The notes: generated by a model from the sequence alone, not told the origin. A DNA stretch of 64,000 bases from Gracilimonas sp031581265 (GCF_031581265.1 NZ_JAVLBQ010000003.1:71686-135685); one strand, 5' to 3'. Positions 1 through 8,607 are shown, numbered from the stretch's first letter. Program-made: numbers and translations.

Positions 1-2440
1 CCTCCACCAACGTTTCTCCAATACGACTTTGTGTTTTCTCGTACTGGAATTGTCGTGCAAGACCTGATCCCCAGCGGATTCCACTATACGCGCTCGTCAT
101 ATTACTAACCGGAGCGCCGGAAACAGCCGCATCAAAAATATCGGTTTGAGTAACCATAAATGCGGTTTGGTAGCCACTCCATGAGTGCCCGTGAAGCCCC
201 AATTTATCTTCATCAGCAATACCCATCTCCACCAACTTCTGGATACCGGGCACTAAACTTTTGGTTGCTGCAAAACCGGGCCGACCAACTTCAAAGCGAA
301 TATCAGGCAAAAATACCACATAGTCATCACTCACATACTGCGCAAAAACAGGTCTATGATTGGTTTTTGGCTCATTGAAATCGTGCAAGCGATTTGTAAA
401 GAATCTATAGTAGTAGGTCATGATCGGATAACGTTTGTCCGGATCATAATTATCCGGTTTGATCACGACACCCTGAATGAATTTTCCATCCACACTTAAC
501 CAATCAATAAGCTCGGCACTTCCCCAGTTCCATTTTTCTTTGAGGTCTTCGTGAAGATTGGTAAGCTTATTGGTGCGCTTAAACTTCCAGTTATTGGATA
601 CCCAAATATTTGGAAATTCATCATAAGCTTCCCGCTTATAGAGTACGGTGTTGGCATCTTCAGCTTTTTGTACGAAAGTAAACTTCTTGTCCTCTTCCAG
701 TAACCGGTTCACCCCGGAACGATTTGCACGTGCGGAGTAAAACCCAAATTTCTTCTCAAGATCATGATAGGATGTAAGCAAAAGCTCTTCATTATTTCCA
801 AAAGCCTCCCCCCAGTCTTTGTTCATTTCCTCAATGCGGAAAATTCGCTTGGCCTCACGACCTTCTCCATCCGTAATGTTTCTGAAATTTCCGTTTGAAG
901 TTTCAAATCTCCAGATGTCGTATTTGTCGTAAATCATCACGGCACGGTCGTTTTCTATCCAGCCGGCTACGCCATATCCCGGTACATCCGAAGGATAATC
1001 ATGGTCTTCATTATAAAAAGGGACGTCCACCTGTATGGTGAGGTTTTGAGTATCTCCGCTTTCCGTATCCATCAGGTGCCAGTGTTTATCCTCGTAATAA
1101 GCTGCAAAATTGCCCTGCGGTGAGAGATTAACCCAACCCCCAAAATGCTCTAAAAATTGAGTCCGCTCCCCGGTATCCAGATCTACCGTATAATAATCTC
1201 GGTAGGTTCCATCCCAGGTTCGCTCGCGCATATAAGGTTGGTCGTTGCTACCCAACACTAAATTTGAATTATGAGCCACACTCACATCCGGCATGTCGTG
1301 GTCTGCTAACTGCACCCAGCGGTTATCATTCAAATGATAAACGGCCATGTATAAGTGGTTCTTCCGTGAATTCCAGGTATTCTTTTCATGTGTTTTTATT
1401 TGAGGATCCTCTCCATGCCAGATATCTAATCCCCGGTCTTCAACCAGATCATCTACATCATATACATCTACTTCGCTGTCTTCTTCCTCTTCTTCCGGGG
1501 AATCCAGATCTGCCATTGCCGCATCCATGAAGCCGAGGAATAAACGGTTACCATCGTTGGTAAACATCAGCCGGTTGTTGGACCGAAGCGTGAAGCCTGA
1601 ATTCTCATCACCGGGTTCAACCAGTGTTGTTAAATTATCGGCATCGGCGTTCCAAATGTGCAGAGAAGCATCAGATTCAACATACGAAGAATCATAAGTG
1701 GCTTTGGTGAAAGCAATCCTTTGTTGGTCATGATCCCAGGTCAAATTCGTATAAAATCCATTTTCCGTAGCATCAATTGTGTTTGATTCCTCCGCATTCA
1801 GATCAAATACATACAACCCATTTTCGCTGTCAGAAGTATCTACTACGGAGTAAGCCAGGTAATTCGACAAGCTGTCAAATTCCATTTCACGCACAAAAGG
1901 CAGCTCAAATTCTGCTCCTGATGACAAATTCTTCAACTGAAGTTCCATTCCCAGCTTTCGGTTTTTGGAATTCAGGTCCTCCACCTCTTTGCTTTGCATG
2001 TGATGGATAGCCAGCCAGTTTCCATCTTCCGAAAATTGAAAAGAACGCACACTGTCGAACTCTGTAACTTCACCATTGTCAGTTGCTAACAGTGAAAGGC
2101 CTTGCTGCGGCTTATCATTTCCATCTTTGAGTTGCTCGGCGAGCGGAACTCTGCGATACACCCCTACCCAATCTCCATTTAGGGTGATTCTGGGGGAGGC
2201 TCCTAATTCCACGGAGTACGTATTTTGTCCGTTTGTGCTTTTTACTTCCACTCTGCCGTCGCCCCGATCGGGATATACTTCATAGGCCACCCAGTTGCCG
2301 TTATCAGAAAGCGTAATAGAGCCGATATCTTCAAATTTCATGACGTCTTCGAAACTCAAAACACCCTGAGCCGTAGCCGAAGAAGTAAACAGTAACCCAA
2401 TTAGAAGAACAAAACAGTAACGAATTTTAAGAGATTGCAT
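1..2440 (-). CDS. Secreted S9-family serine peptidase (C-terminus outside window)
   Basis: Reading from the ATG at 2440 leftwards, 813 codons are open to the window edge, so the gene is cut at its 3' end. The first 25 residues are a signal peptide ending TSSATAQ, so the protein is exported. A long N-terminal part (about residues 25-560) has the repetitive WVAYE/NRLLF strands of a beta-propeller, as in prolyl oligopeptidase-like enzymes. The nucleophile elbow GLHGHSWSGYQ puts the catalytic Ser at about residue 753, followed by GAPVSNMTSAY and GIRWGSG, typical of Bacteroidota dipeptidyl/acyl-aminoacyl peptidases. The catalytic Asp and His would lie beyond position 1. The elbow has Ser where many relatives have Gly (GHSWGG). 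It probably degrades peptides in the periplasm; substrate unknown. It diverges from the DinB-like gene across a 97-base gap. Confidence 0.9.
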   Translation of the reverse strand, partial: MQSLKIRYCFVLLIGLLFTSSATAQGVLSFEDVMKFEDIGSITLSDNGNWVAYEVYPDRGDGRVEVKSTNGQNTYSVELGASPRITLNGDWVGVYRRVPLAEQLKDGNDKPQQGLSLLATDNGEVTEFDSVRSFQFSEDGNWLAIHHMQSKEVEDLNSKNRKLGMELQLKNLSSGAEFELPFVREMEFDSLSNYLAYSVVDTSDSENGLYVFDLNAEESNTIDATENGFYTNLTWDHDQQRIAFTKATYDSSYVESDASLHIWNADADNLTTLVEPGDENSGFTLRSNNRLMFTNDGNRLFLGFMDAAMADLDSPEEEEEDSEVDVYDVDDLVEDRGLDIWHGEDPQIKTHEKNTWNSRKNHLYMAVYHLNDNRWVQLADHDMPDVSVAHNSNLVLGSNDQPYMRERTWDGTYRDYYTVDLDTGERTQFLEHFGGWVNLSPQGNFAAYYEDKHWHLMDTESGDTQNLTIQVDVPFYNEDHDYPSDVPGYGVAGWIENDRAVMIYDKYDIWRFETSNGNFRNITDGEGREAKRIFRIEEMNKDWGEAFGNNEELLLTSYHDLEKKFGFYSARANRSGVNRLLEEDKKFTFVQKAEDANTVLYKREAYDEFPNIWVSNNWKFKRTNKLTNLHEDLKEKWNWGSAELIDWLSVDGKFIQGVVIKPDNYDPDKRYPIMTYYYRFFTNRLHDFNEPKTNHRPVFAQYVSDDYVVFLPDIRFEVGRPGFAATKSLVPGIQKLVEMGIADEDKLGLHGHSWSGYQTAFMVTQTDIFDAAVSGAPVSNMTSAYSGIRWGSGLARQFQYEKTQSRIGETLVE

Positions 2441-2537
2441 AGATCTTGATTTTGTTTTTGTATAATGACCTAAAGAAAATGGATTTAACCGTCAGATGAA
2501 ATAACTAACTTCCCATTTTGGATAATTTTACCAGGCT

Positions 2538-3107
2538 ATGAAAAACTCAGAATATACATACGACTATTTTTTGAAAGCTTTTGAACAAGCCAAGCAAACG
2601 GCAACTGATTTATCTGAAAGTGTAAATGAAGAAGTATTTCTGCGGAAACCCCATGAGGACAAATGGTGCATGGGAGAAATTTTGAGTCATTTGGTGGAAG
2701 CCGGAAACGAATACCTGCCACAAATCAAAAAAGCACTGGATAAACCGGATAATAAGCTCAGCAAAGGCAAACCTCCCTTCACTCCCAATTTTGTATTTCG
2801 CTGGTTCATTGGACAGGTAAGTCCTGAAAACCGCCGTAAACTACCAACTGTATCAGCTTTTGAGCCCGTTCAGGGTACCAAAATGAACAGTCTGGAGGTG
2901 TTGAGTGATTTTCTAAAACTACAGGACCAATTCATTCATATCTTGAAAAAAGCGAAACTGGAGGGATTAGACCTTGACCGCATCAAAGCCCGAAATCCAA
3001 TTATTAAAATAGTTCCTATGTCGCTGTCGGCCTGCTTTAGGGTACAGGAAGCGCACCAACGCCGACATTTTGAAAAGATGAGAGAATTAAAAGAACGTTT
3101 TAGCTAA
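2538..3107 (+). CDS. DinB-like (DinB_2) four-helix metalloprotein
   Basis: 189 residues, all helical in character. The DinB/YfiT fold usually binds a metal with three histidines; here the candidates are in ILSHLVEAGNEYL (about residue 54) and in the C-terminal EAHQRRHFEKM (about residues 173-180). Members include thiol-dependent transferases (bacillithiol/mycothiol S-transferases) and many proteins of unknown role, so the substrate cannot be named. The length is normal for the family. The ATG at 2538 is preceded by an A/T-rich stretch with no clear Shine-Dalgarno. It stands alone, divergent from the S9 peptidase, and is followed by the AT-rich islet. Confidence 0.8.
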   Translation: MKNSEYTYDYFLKAFEQAKQTATDLSESVNEEVFLRKPHEDKWCMGEILSHLVEAGNEYLPQIKKALDKPDNKLSKGKPPFTPNFVFRWFIGQVSPENRRKLPTVSAFEPVQGTKMNSLEVLSDFLKLQDQFIHILKKAKLEGLDLDRIKARNPIIKIVPMSLSACFRVQEAHQRRHFEKMRELKERFS

Positions 3108-3199
3108 TCTATATTTCGTTCAAAATCAGAGAGAATAAAAAATTTAAAAACCTTATTGCATCTTTCTTTTTTTTTGATTGGGTACAAATGAGGGTTTTT

Positions 3200-3811
3200 A
3201 TGAATAATACAATTAAACTAATAATTGCTTTGCTTTTAGTAATTGGGGGTATAGCTATTTTAAAATCAAATGGCATGTTCAATGTTAAAAACGAAACTAT
3301 ACCTAACGATTTTCTTGTGCAATCAAACTCAAAGGGGTATGGTGAAAAAATAGCACTTGAAAGCATTTTTTCTGAACAAATTTTAGAATCAGATACCCCA
3401 GATAATATTGCTGTAATATATACATTAAATGTTCAAACCTGCTCTCCATGTATAAATGAAATAAGTGAATTCATTAACATTATTGATACTTCTTTTGTCG
3501 ATAATATATCATTTAAACAACACGCTTTATTTAGTACAGAAAGTTTAGCAAATCCAAATATAGAAAATTATCTAAGTATAACTGGTCTCTCAATTAATGG
3601 AAGCATAACAAAAAATAGAGCTACATATAAGACCATAAATATTGAAAATTCAGTAAACAAATTCATCCCACAAATAAGTTTTGTAGATCTAAACTCAGGA
3701 GAAATATTTTATCAAGAATTTTTGTCACAAAAAGCTATGACACCTAAAAGTCATAAACTTCAAGTTCTAAATGAGGCTTATCAGATTTGGAATTCAACTT
3801 ATAACAATTAA
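3200..3811 (+). CDS. Membrane-anchored thioredoxin-like protein with CSPC motif
   Basis: About 203 residues. The start is chosen at the ATG at 3200 because GAGGG lies 5 bases upstream; an in-frame ATG at 3188 would add MRVF. Residues 5-22 form one hydrophobic N-terminal segment, so the rest should face the periplasm. The centre reads YTLNVQTCSPCINEISEF, a CxxC in the position expected of a thioredoxin/TlpA-fold redox site (Cys about 81 and 84). The rest is not recognisable to me. It is AT-rich compared with flanking genes. The next gene, an eight-cysteine secreted peptide, begins 10 bases after its stop behind a strong AAGGAGA site, so co-transcription is likely. A role in disulfide handling of that peptide is inference only. 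Confidence 0.6.
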   Translation: MNNTIKLIIALLLVIGGIAILKSNGMFNVKNETIPNDFLVQSNSKGYGEKIALESIFSEQILESDTPDNIAVIYTLNVQTCSPCINEISEFINIIDTSFVDNISFKQHALFSTESLANPNIENYLSITGLSINGSITKNRATYKTINIENSVNKFIPQISFVDLNSGEIFYQEFLSQKAMTPKSHKLQVLNEAYQIWNSTYNN

Positions 3812-3821
3812 AGGAGACATC

Positions 3822-4075
3822 ATGAAATATACGAACTCTAAACCCCAGAATATCGCTTTACTCGCAAGCTTTTTCTTTTTATAATATGTTTGCTCGTGAG
3901 TATAAATCCAAACGAAGCAAATGCACAACTACCATTTCCTAATGAATGTGATAATTGTTGTTTCTGTAGTGATAATACTTGTGTAGAAGCATATGGAAAA
4001 GGTTATACTTATTGTGTTTCTGGAAATTTTGACTGTGGTTTTGCTGGAGATGTTTGTAATGCAGATCCAGAATAA
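3822..4075 (+). pseudogene. Small secreted eight-cysteine peptide gene, frameshifted in its signal peptide
   Basis: AAGGAGA (3811-3817) sits five bases before ATG 3822. That frame reads MKYTNSKPQNIALLASFFFL and stops at 3882-3884. The -1 frame then continues without interruption: IICLLVSINPNEANA, followed by a Cys-rich mature part (QLPFPNECDNCCFCSDNTC..., eight Cys in about 46 residues) to the TAA ending at 4075. Joined, the two parts make a textbook signal peptide (basic n-region, about 18 hydrophobic residues, ANA/Q cleavage). The 254-base span is one base short of 85 codons. The break lies in a tttttctttttata tract (3870-3883), so a lost T, an assembly error or slippage are all possible. 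No family is recognised. The setting resembles the short exported peptides found beside 6-bladed propeller lipoproteins in Bacteroidota. Confidence 0.6.
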
Positions 4076-4104
4076 AATTATCTTCTAATTAATAGTATAG
4101 ATTG

Positions 4105-4147
4105 AAATTAAATCCCTTGGCTTAGTTGTCAGGGATTTAATTTTATT
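4105..4147 (+). terminator. Intrinsic terminator after the Cys-rich peptide gene
   Basis: A perfect 13-base inverted repeat (aaattaaatccct at 4105-4117 and its complement at 4131-4143) with a 13-base loop, followed by tatt. It separates the thioredoxin-like/peptide pair from the propeller lipoprotein gene, 18 bases before the latter's ATG. Confidence 0.7.
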
Positions 4148-4164
4148 AAAAATAATTGCCCATT

Positions 4165-5295
4165 ATGTATCTCAAAATTTTCTTATCACTTGTCATTTCA
4201 ACTTGTTTTTTTAGCAGTTGTAACAACTACAAATCAACGGATTATAAAGGTGAAATCTTCCAATTCAACATAGAAAATATACTTGAACTTAACAGCTTTG
4301 ATTCAGATAAAGAGGATGCAATAGTAGGTGAAATTTCATACGTATTGACTGACTCAGAAAACAGAATCTACGTGGCAGACCGTATGGGCATGAATATTAA
4401 AGTATTTAGTAATAATGGTACTCTATTACATACTATTGGCCGAAGAGGAAGGGGACCAGGTGAAATGCTCGACATTACTGCGATCACCATAGATGCAAAC
4501 GACCATTTATTCATTGCAGATCAGATGAATCAAAGAATTACAAAATTCTCTGCAAATGGTGAAGAAATTCAGACATGGAACTTATCTCCGAATAAAATTT
4601 TATGGCCCCGATGGATGAAATCAAGCGCAGATCATTTCCTTTTTGCATATAAACTTCCAGACTCGAGTAATAATCCATATCTCTTTCATGAGTTTTCTTA
4701 TATAGACAGCTTAAAAACCATACAAGAATTTGGGCACTTTGATGAATTAGCCAGTGACAATTCACTCTTTCCAAGACTACATGCAATGTTTTTTCCAGGG
4801 AGTATCACTCTCGACAGTACCAGTCTGTACTTCGCCCCTTCTTTGTATAACGGAGAAATTAAATTATTAAAAAAGAATTCTTCAGGATGGAAATTAGAAA
4901 ATAATTTCAGTGGGTATTCAATCCATCATAAAGCATTCGAAAAAGTAGAACAACCTTATCCTTCGCATGCATTTTCAATTAGCGGAAGGCAAAAAGCAGG
5001 TGGCATTATTCTCTCAGAAAGCTTGGGGTTATTTAAATTAAATAATGGGAAATTAATCCATTTTTCACTGCAACAAAATGAACAAGATTCTATGAACATT
5101 TATACCGAAGTCTTTGATAGCAGAGGTAATCTTGAAAAAGTAGGCATTATACCTGCCTTATCTGATTTTAATCAGCGGTTTAAAAACTCTCCCATTCGTT
5201 TTATGTGGAAAGATAAGAATGATCATTTTTACTTAGTTGATAATAGTACCAGCCGAACATTTACTTTGAAAATTATATCTATACCAAATATTTAG
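4165..5295 (+). CDS. 6-bladed beta-propeller lipoprotein (NHL-type repeats)
   Basis: 376 residues from ATG 4165 (a TTG at 4156 would add three residues). The N-terminus MYLKIFLSLVISTCFFSSC is a lipoprotein signal with lipobox FSSC, so the mature protein is lipid-anchored at about Cys19. Repeats of the NHL type follow, for example NRIYVADRMGMNIKVFSNNG, the TIGRRGRGPGEM loop and DHLFIADQMNQRITKFSANG (about residues 70-140). These fit the 6-bladed beta-propeller family (PF17170-like) common in Bacteroidota. Such proteins are found next to small exported peptides and redox proteins; their molecular role is not established. It is followed 12 bases later by a small anchored protein, so the two are probably one unit. 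Confidence 0.8.
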   Translation: MYLKIFLSLVISTCFFSSCNNYKSTDYKGEIFQFNIENILELNSFDSDKEDAIVGEISYVLTDSENRIYVADRMGMNIKVFSNNGTLLHTIGRRGRGPGEMLDITAITIDANDHLFIADQMNQRITKFSANGEEIQTWNLSPNKILWPRWMKSSADHFLFAYKLPDSSNNPYLFHEFSYIDSLKTIQEFGHFDELASDNSLFPRLHAMFFPGSITLDSTSLYFAPSLYNGEIKLLKKNSSGWKLENNFSGYSIHHKAFEKVEQPYPSHAFSISGRQKAGGIILSESLGLFKLNNGKLIHFSLQQNEQDSMNIYTEVFDSRGNLEKVGIIPALSDFNQRFKNSPIRFMWKDKNDHFYLVDNSTSRTFTLKIISIPNI

Positions 5296-5307
5296 ATTGC
5301 TCCACTT

Positions 5308-5703
5308 ATGAAAAAAAGATTGACAATTATTTTAGCAGTAATTTTTATTGGAATACTTGGCTTTTTACTTGTCAATAAAAACTCAACTTCCTATTCAGAA
5401 TCAAAGAAAAAAGATTCTCAACCATCATTAAAAATTATTCATGGCATCGTTACAGATCAGTACGGAAAGAGATTGCCCATGGCAAACGCTGTTATAACAA
5501 AAATTGACAGCTCCGAAGAAAAGAAAATATTTGGTTCTGCCAGCGACTGGGATGGAGAATATCTTGTTTGGACAAGAGAAGAGGGCACGTTTTCACTTGT
5601 ATGTTCACACCGAACCGAAGGAAAATTGGATGAGGTAATTTTCACACTATCCAGTAAAACAGACTCAGTTGAAATTGACTGCGACTTTTCAACATTGAAT
5701 TGA
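5308..5703 (+). CDS. Small membrane-anchored protein with carboxypeptidase-regulatory-like domain
   Basis: 131 residues. Residues 5-23 (LTIILAVIFIGILGFLLVN) form a single signal-anchor. A short charged linker is followed by KIIHGIVTDQYGKRLPMANAVIT, the opening strand pattern of a CarboxypepD_reg/transthyretin-like beta sandwich, and SASDWDGEYLVW. This small Ig-like fold is used in Bacteroidota for anchoring or binding; no catalytic site is visible. It starts 12 bases after the propeller lipoprotein and is the last gene of the AT-rich islet. Function unknown. Confidence 0.55.
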   Translation: MKKRLTIILAVIFIGILGFLLVNKNSTSYSESKKKDSQPSLKIIHGIVTDQYGKRLPMANAVITKIDSSEEKKIFGSASDWDGEYLVWTREEGTFSLVCSHRTEGKLDEVIFTLSSKTDSVEIDCDFSTLN

Positions 5704-5775
5704 CTCAATAAATACCTTCCTTCACATAATCTCAATTTTTTTTTACATCAGGAAGCAAACTAACGGAGAAATTTT

Positions 5776-5858
5776 GATCAGGAGGGTGTTGAAGCAGCAG
5801 TTTAGCGAATAGTACGTTCCGACGCGGAGCGTCTGGAACGAGGTTGAGGGAGGTTAAA
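5776..5858. repeat. REP-like palindromic repeat fragment
   Basis: Contains GGAGGGTGTTG (5781-5791), a word shared with the repeat at 39.67 kb, and a hairpin built from CGTTCCgACGC and its near complement (5815-5840). It lies between convergent genes, so it may also act in 3' end formation or RNA stability. Confidence 0.5.
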
Positions 5859-5871
5859 ATCGGTGGTTTAT

Positions 5872-6339
5872 TCACCGATCGAATTTGCGCTTGTGCTCGG
5901 GGTACTTGTCATAGGGAAACAAAAATAACCCATAAGGTTCGTGCCCTTCTTTGCCCACATCCTGATGGTGTCGCTGGTGGGCTCTTCGGATTAGCTTCAT
6001 AATCTTACTGTCACTGCTGAAGGGCATAAAACGTTTGTGAGCGAACAAATCATGGATGATGAAGTACAGTACCCCATATACCGCTATCCCCGCTCCAAGT
6101 CCAAAAGCCGGCGTCGTGAACATGGATTGCGCTCCATCTACCATCAGCCAAATAGAAACACCGGCAAAGAAGAGAGAAAAAATGTCGTTCAGCTCAAACA
6201 ATCCATGGTTGGGCTTGTGGTGGGACTCGTGGATTTTCCAAAGCACTCCGTGAAATAACCACCGGTGCACACAGTATGAGACAATTTCCATCCCTCCAAA
6301 TCCTAATAATAGATACCCGATTAAGTACAACCAATCCAT
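5872..6339 (-). CDS. crtZ: Beta-carotene hydroxylase, fatty acid hydroxylase superfamily
   Basis: 155 residues with the di-iron histidine clusters of CrtZ-type hydroxylases in order: HRWLFH (about 26), HESHH (about 38), HDLFAH (about 96) and RRAHQRHH (about 118-126). Several hydrophobic stretches place it in the membrane. The family adds hydroxyls to the beta-ionone rings of carotene in carotenoid biosynthesis, consistent with the pigmented Balneolota. The length matches bacterial CrtZ. No other carotenoid gene is nearby, so substrate specificity is inferred. The stop codon lies within a small dyad (ATCGGTG...CACCGAT, 5859-5879). Confidence 0.85.
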   Translation of the reverse strand: MDWLYLIGYLLLGFGGMEIVSYCVHRWLFHGVLWKIHESHHKPNHGLFELNDIFSLFFAGVSIWLMVDGAQSMFTTPAFGLGAGIAVYGVLYFIIHDLFAHKRFMPFSSDSKIMKLIRRAHQRHHQDVGKEGHEPYGLFLFPYDKYPEHKRKFDR

Positions 6340-6441
6340 ATTTATTTGTTTGATTTTATGATAGTTGCGTAGCTAAATCTCCGCCCACATTTTTAATAAT
6401 ATTATTGCCATTTCCATTCAATTTTGGCCTTAGCTATTTTC

Positions 6442-6592
6442 CGACCTCATCTGTCTTCTCTTCACCGTGCCCCGGGAATGCGGGGACAAGTAGAAGGACG
6501 CCTTAGTGACAACTAAATTACGAACAAAGAAGCAGCCAATATCAGCTCCGTCATTTCCTCTCCTTGCGAAGGAGAGGATTAAGGTGAGGTCG
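6442..6592. repeat. REPIN-like composite palindrome in the crtZ-umuD gap
   Basis: The 497-base gap 6340-6836 holds no convincing gene. Its main content is this element: outer arms CGACCTCA (6442-6449) and TGAGGTCG (6585-6592) enclosing two inner hairpins, one around gccccgggaatgcggggac (6469-6487) and one with CCTCTCCTTGCGAAGGAGAGG (6557-6577). The rest of the gap is AT-rich and probably carries the divergent promoters; ATATATTATACATGTTATTT just before umuD (about 6797-6816) is the best promoter or operator candidate. Confidence 0.55.
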
Positions 6593-6836
6593 AAGTATGG
6601 GGCTGTAAGATATGCCCTGTTTATTCTATTCCCATTAACCAATACCTCCATTAATTCAGACCAGTTATATTAATATTAAGAGTGCTCACTTTACTTGATG
6701 GTTGTCACTACGCTCATTCCATTCTACCCTGTCATTTCACGTCACCTGTTCAACTAAATATTTCAGTCAATAGTTTAATCTTTCCACGCATACACATATA
6801 TTATACATGTTATTTATGTGAACCAAAGAGGCTCAA

Positions 6837-7277
6837 ATGGAAGGACTTAAAATATATCAAGGCGGAGCGGAAAAAAAGCCCAAATATGAAGTAAAGCTTT
6901 CCCAAAAAGCAGAGACGGGCTTCGTATCTCCTGCCGCTGATCACCTCCAGAAACCTCTGGACCTGGAGGACTTAATCGTTCGTCGTCCGGCGGCCACTTT
7001 CTATGTGCGGGCTGAAGGCAATGCCATGAAAGCATCGGGTATTCATGATGGAGATATACTTGTGGTTGATCGAAGTATTCAGCCCGGTGATGGAACCATT
7101 GTAATAGCCGCGATCGAAGAAGAGCCTGTGATCAGGAGGCTGGTTAAGAGAGGATCGCGGCTGTTTTTAATATCCGATGATCCCAAACTGGAACCCATCA
7201 CCATTCACCCCGAAACCAACTGGCTGGTATGGGGAGTAGTCACCCACGTAATTCACAAATACCAACATGATCATTGA
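6837..7277 (+). CDS. umuD: UmuD-like S24 protein lacking the catalytic Ser and Lys
   Basis: 146 residues, collinear with E. coli UmuD over SPAADHLQ, DLEDLIV, PAATFYVRAEGNAM, GIHDGDILVVDRS and WGVVTHVIHK. The family undergoes RecA-stimulated self-cleavage to give UmuD', the partner of polymerase V. Here the nucleophile Ser of GDSM is Ala63 (EGNAMK), the general-base Lys is Arg100 (PVIRRL), and the Cys-Gly cleavage site is Thr27-Gly28. The spacings (27 to 63 and 63 to 100) equal those of E. coli (24 to 60 and 60 to 97), so the alignment is secure. It should fold as UmuD but not cut itself. It overlaps umuC by 11 bases and is therefore co-translated. AGAGG precedes the ATG by 5 bases. Confidence 0.85.
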   Translation: MEGLKIYQGGAEKKPKYEVKLSQKAETGFVSPAADHLQKPLDLEDLIVRRPAATFYVRAEGNAMKASGIHDGDILVVDRSIQPGDGTIVIAAIEEEPVIRRLVKRGSRLFLISDDPKLEPITIHPETNWLVWGVVTHVIHKYQHDH

Positions 7278-8601
7278 GCCACAATCTTTCGAGAATCGGA
7301 GTTCGATCGTTTATGCTATGGTCGACTGTAACAATTTTTATGCGTCCTGTGAGCGGGTTTTTAATCCGAGATTAGAGGACAAGGCCATCGTTATACTTTC
7401 CAACAACGACGGCTGTGTTATTGCGCGGTCGGAGGAAGCCAAGCAGCTTGATATCCCCATGGGAGCGCCGGAATTCAAGTACCGTAAATTCTTCAGGGAG
7501 AATGATATGGTAGTACGCTCATCTAATTATCCCTTATATGGAGATATGTCGCGCCGGGTAATGGAAACTTTACGACACCTAACCCACGACATTGAAGTGT
7601 ACAGCATTGATGAAGCTTTTGCTGAATTATCTACACAAACTTATTCGGACTTAAAAGAATATGGGAGAATCATCAAAGAAACAGTATATCAATGGACAGG
7701 TTTGCCGGTTTCTGTGGGAATTGCGCCTAGTAAAACACTTGCTAAAATTGCAAACGAAACCGCCAAACGAAATTCTATTTATGATGGGGTATTAAACTTA
7801 TGTAATTATCCCGGAACCGATCAGGTCCTCAAAAATATGCCCCTTCAAAAAGTATGGGGAATTGGTCAGGGACTTACGGTTCGTCTGAACCGATTTGGTA
7901 TTAAAACGGCTTTTGATCTTAAACAAAAAGTAGATCACAAACGCTGGATACGAAAACATTTAAATGTAACCGGATTGCGGACGGTGTTAGAACTCAACGG
8001 ATTGCCATGCATGAAGTTAAGTGAAGCCCTGGAATCCCGAAAAGGTATTCTCACTTCCCGTATGTTTGGGAAACCACTGTATGAACTCGCGCCTATTCAG
8101 GAAGCTGTGGCGACTTATATCTCTCGCGGTGCGGAGAAACTTCGTGCCCAGGGGTCGGTAGCCTCCAATCTTCAGGTCACGCTAATTGGTGATAAATTCA
8201 AGAACCCGAAATCGAAATATAAATATGGGGCTTACACCTCTTTCAAAGTTCCAACGGCACATACGCCCACATTAATCCGGGCCGGGAAAGCACTGGTGGA
8301 ATCGGTGCATCTCCCCAATACGAAGTACAAAAAAGCAGCCATCATGCTTACCGGACTTATTCCCCACAGTGAAATTCAAATGGATTTGTTTGATCGTGAA
8401 CGCTATACCCAAGAACAATTTCGGCTGATGGAATGCATTGACCAAATAAATACCAAACACGGACGAAATACTGCCGCTTTCGCTGCCACGGGATTACATC
8501 GTCAAGGAAGTGAAGAAGCCAATTGGCAGATGAATCAAAACTATTTAAGCAAGCGATACACCACGGAATGGGATGACATCATGGTAGCAAAGACGAAGTA
8601 G
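7267..8601 (+). CDS. umuC: Y-family DNA polymerase V catalytic subunit UmuC
   Basis: 444 residues. The palm carries the catalytic acidic residues in VDCNNFYASCE (Asp20) and YSIDEAF (Asp115, Glu116). The steric-gate/finger region NNDGCVIARS and the thumb helix-hairpin-helix (VWGIGQGLTVRLNRFGIKTA) follow. QMDLF at about 370-374 matches a beta-clamp binding pentapeptide. It performs error-prone translesion synthesis past DNA damage. All catalytic residues are intact, in contrast to its partner UmuD. The start overlaps umuD, which fixes the operon. No clear LexA box could be identified upstream by eye. Confidence 0.92.
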   Translation: MIIEPQSFENRSSIVYAMVDCNNFYASCERVFNPRLEDKAIVILSNNDGCVIARSEEAKQLDIPMGAPEFKYRKFFRENDMVVRSSNYPLYGDMSRRVMETLRHLTHDIEVYSIDEAFAELSTQTYSDLKEYGRIIKETVYQWTGLPVSVGIAPSKTLAKIANETAKRNSIYDGVLNLCNYPGTDQVLKNMPLQKVWGIGQGLTVRLNRFGIKTAFDLKQKVDHKRWIRKHLNVTGLRTVLELNGLPCMKLSEALESRKGILTSRMFGKPLYELAPIQEAVATYISRGAEKLRAQGSVASNLQVTLIGDKFKNPKSKYKYGAYTSFKVPTAHTPTLIRAGKALVESVHLPNTKYKKAAIMLTGLIPHSEIQMDLFDRERYTQEQFRLMECIDQINTKHGRNTAAFAATGLHRQGSEEANWQMNQNYLSKRYTTEWDDIMVAKTK

Positions 8602-8607
8602 TTTGAC

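Noticed and set aside
160..2285. Several plus-strand frames of 69-88 residues
   Set aside because: They lie antisense to the S9 peptidase gene, have no ribosome site and Pro/Ser-rich nonsense composition.
6682..6894. 70-residue frame overlapping the umuD start
   Set aside because: Out of frame with umuD, covers its promoter region, no similarity or ribosome site.
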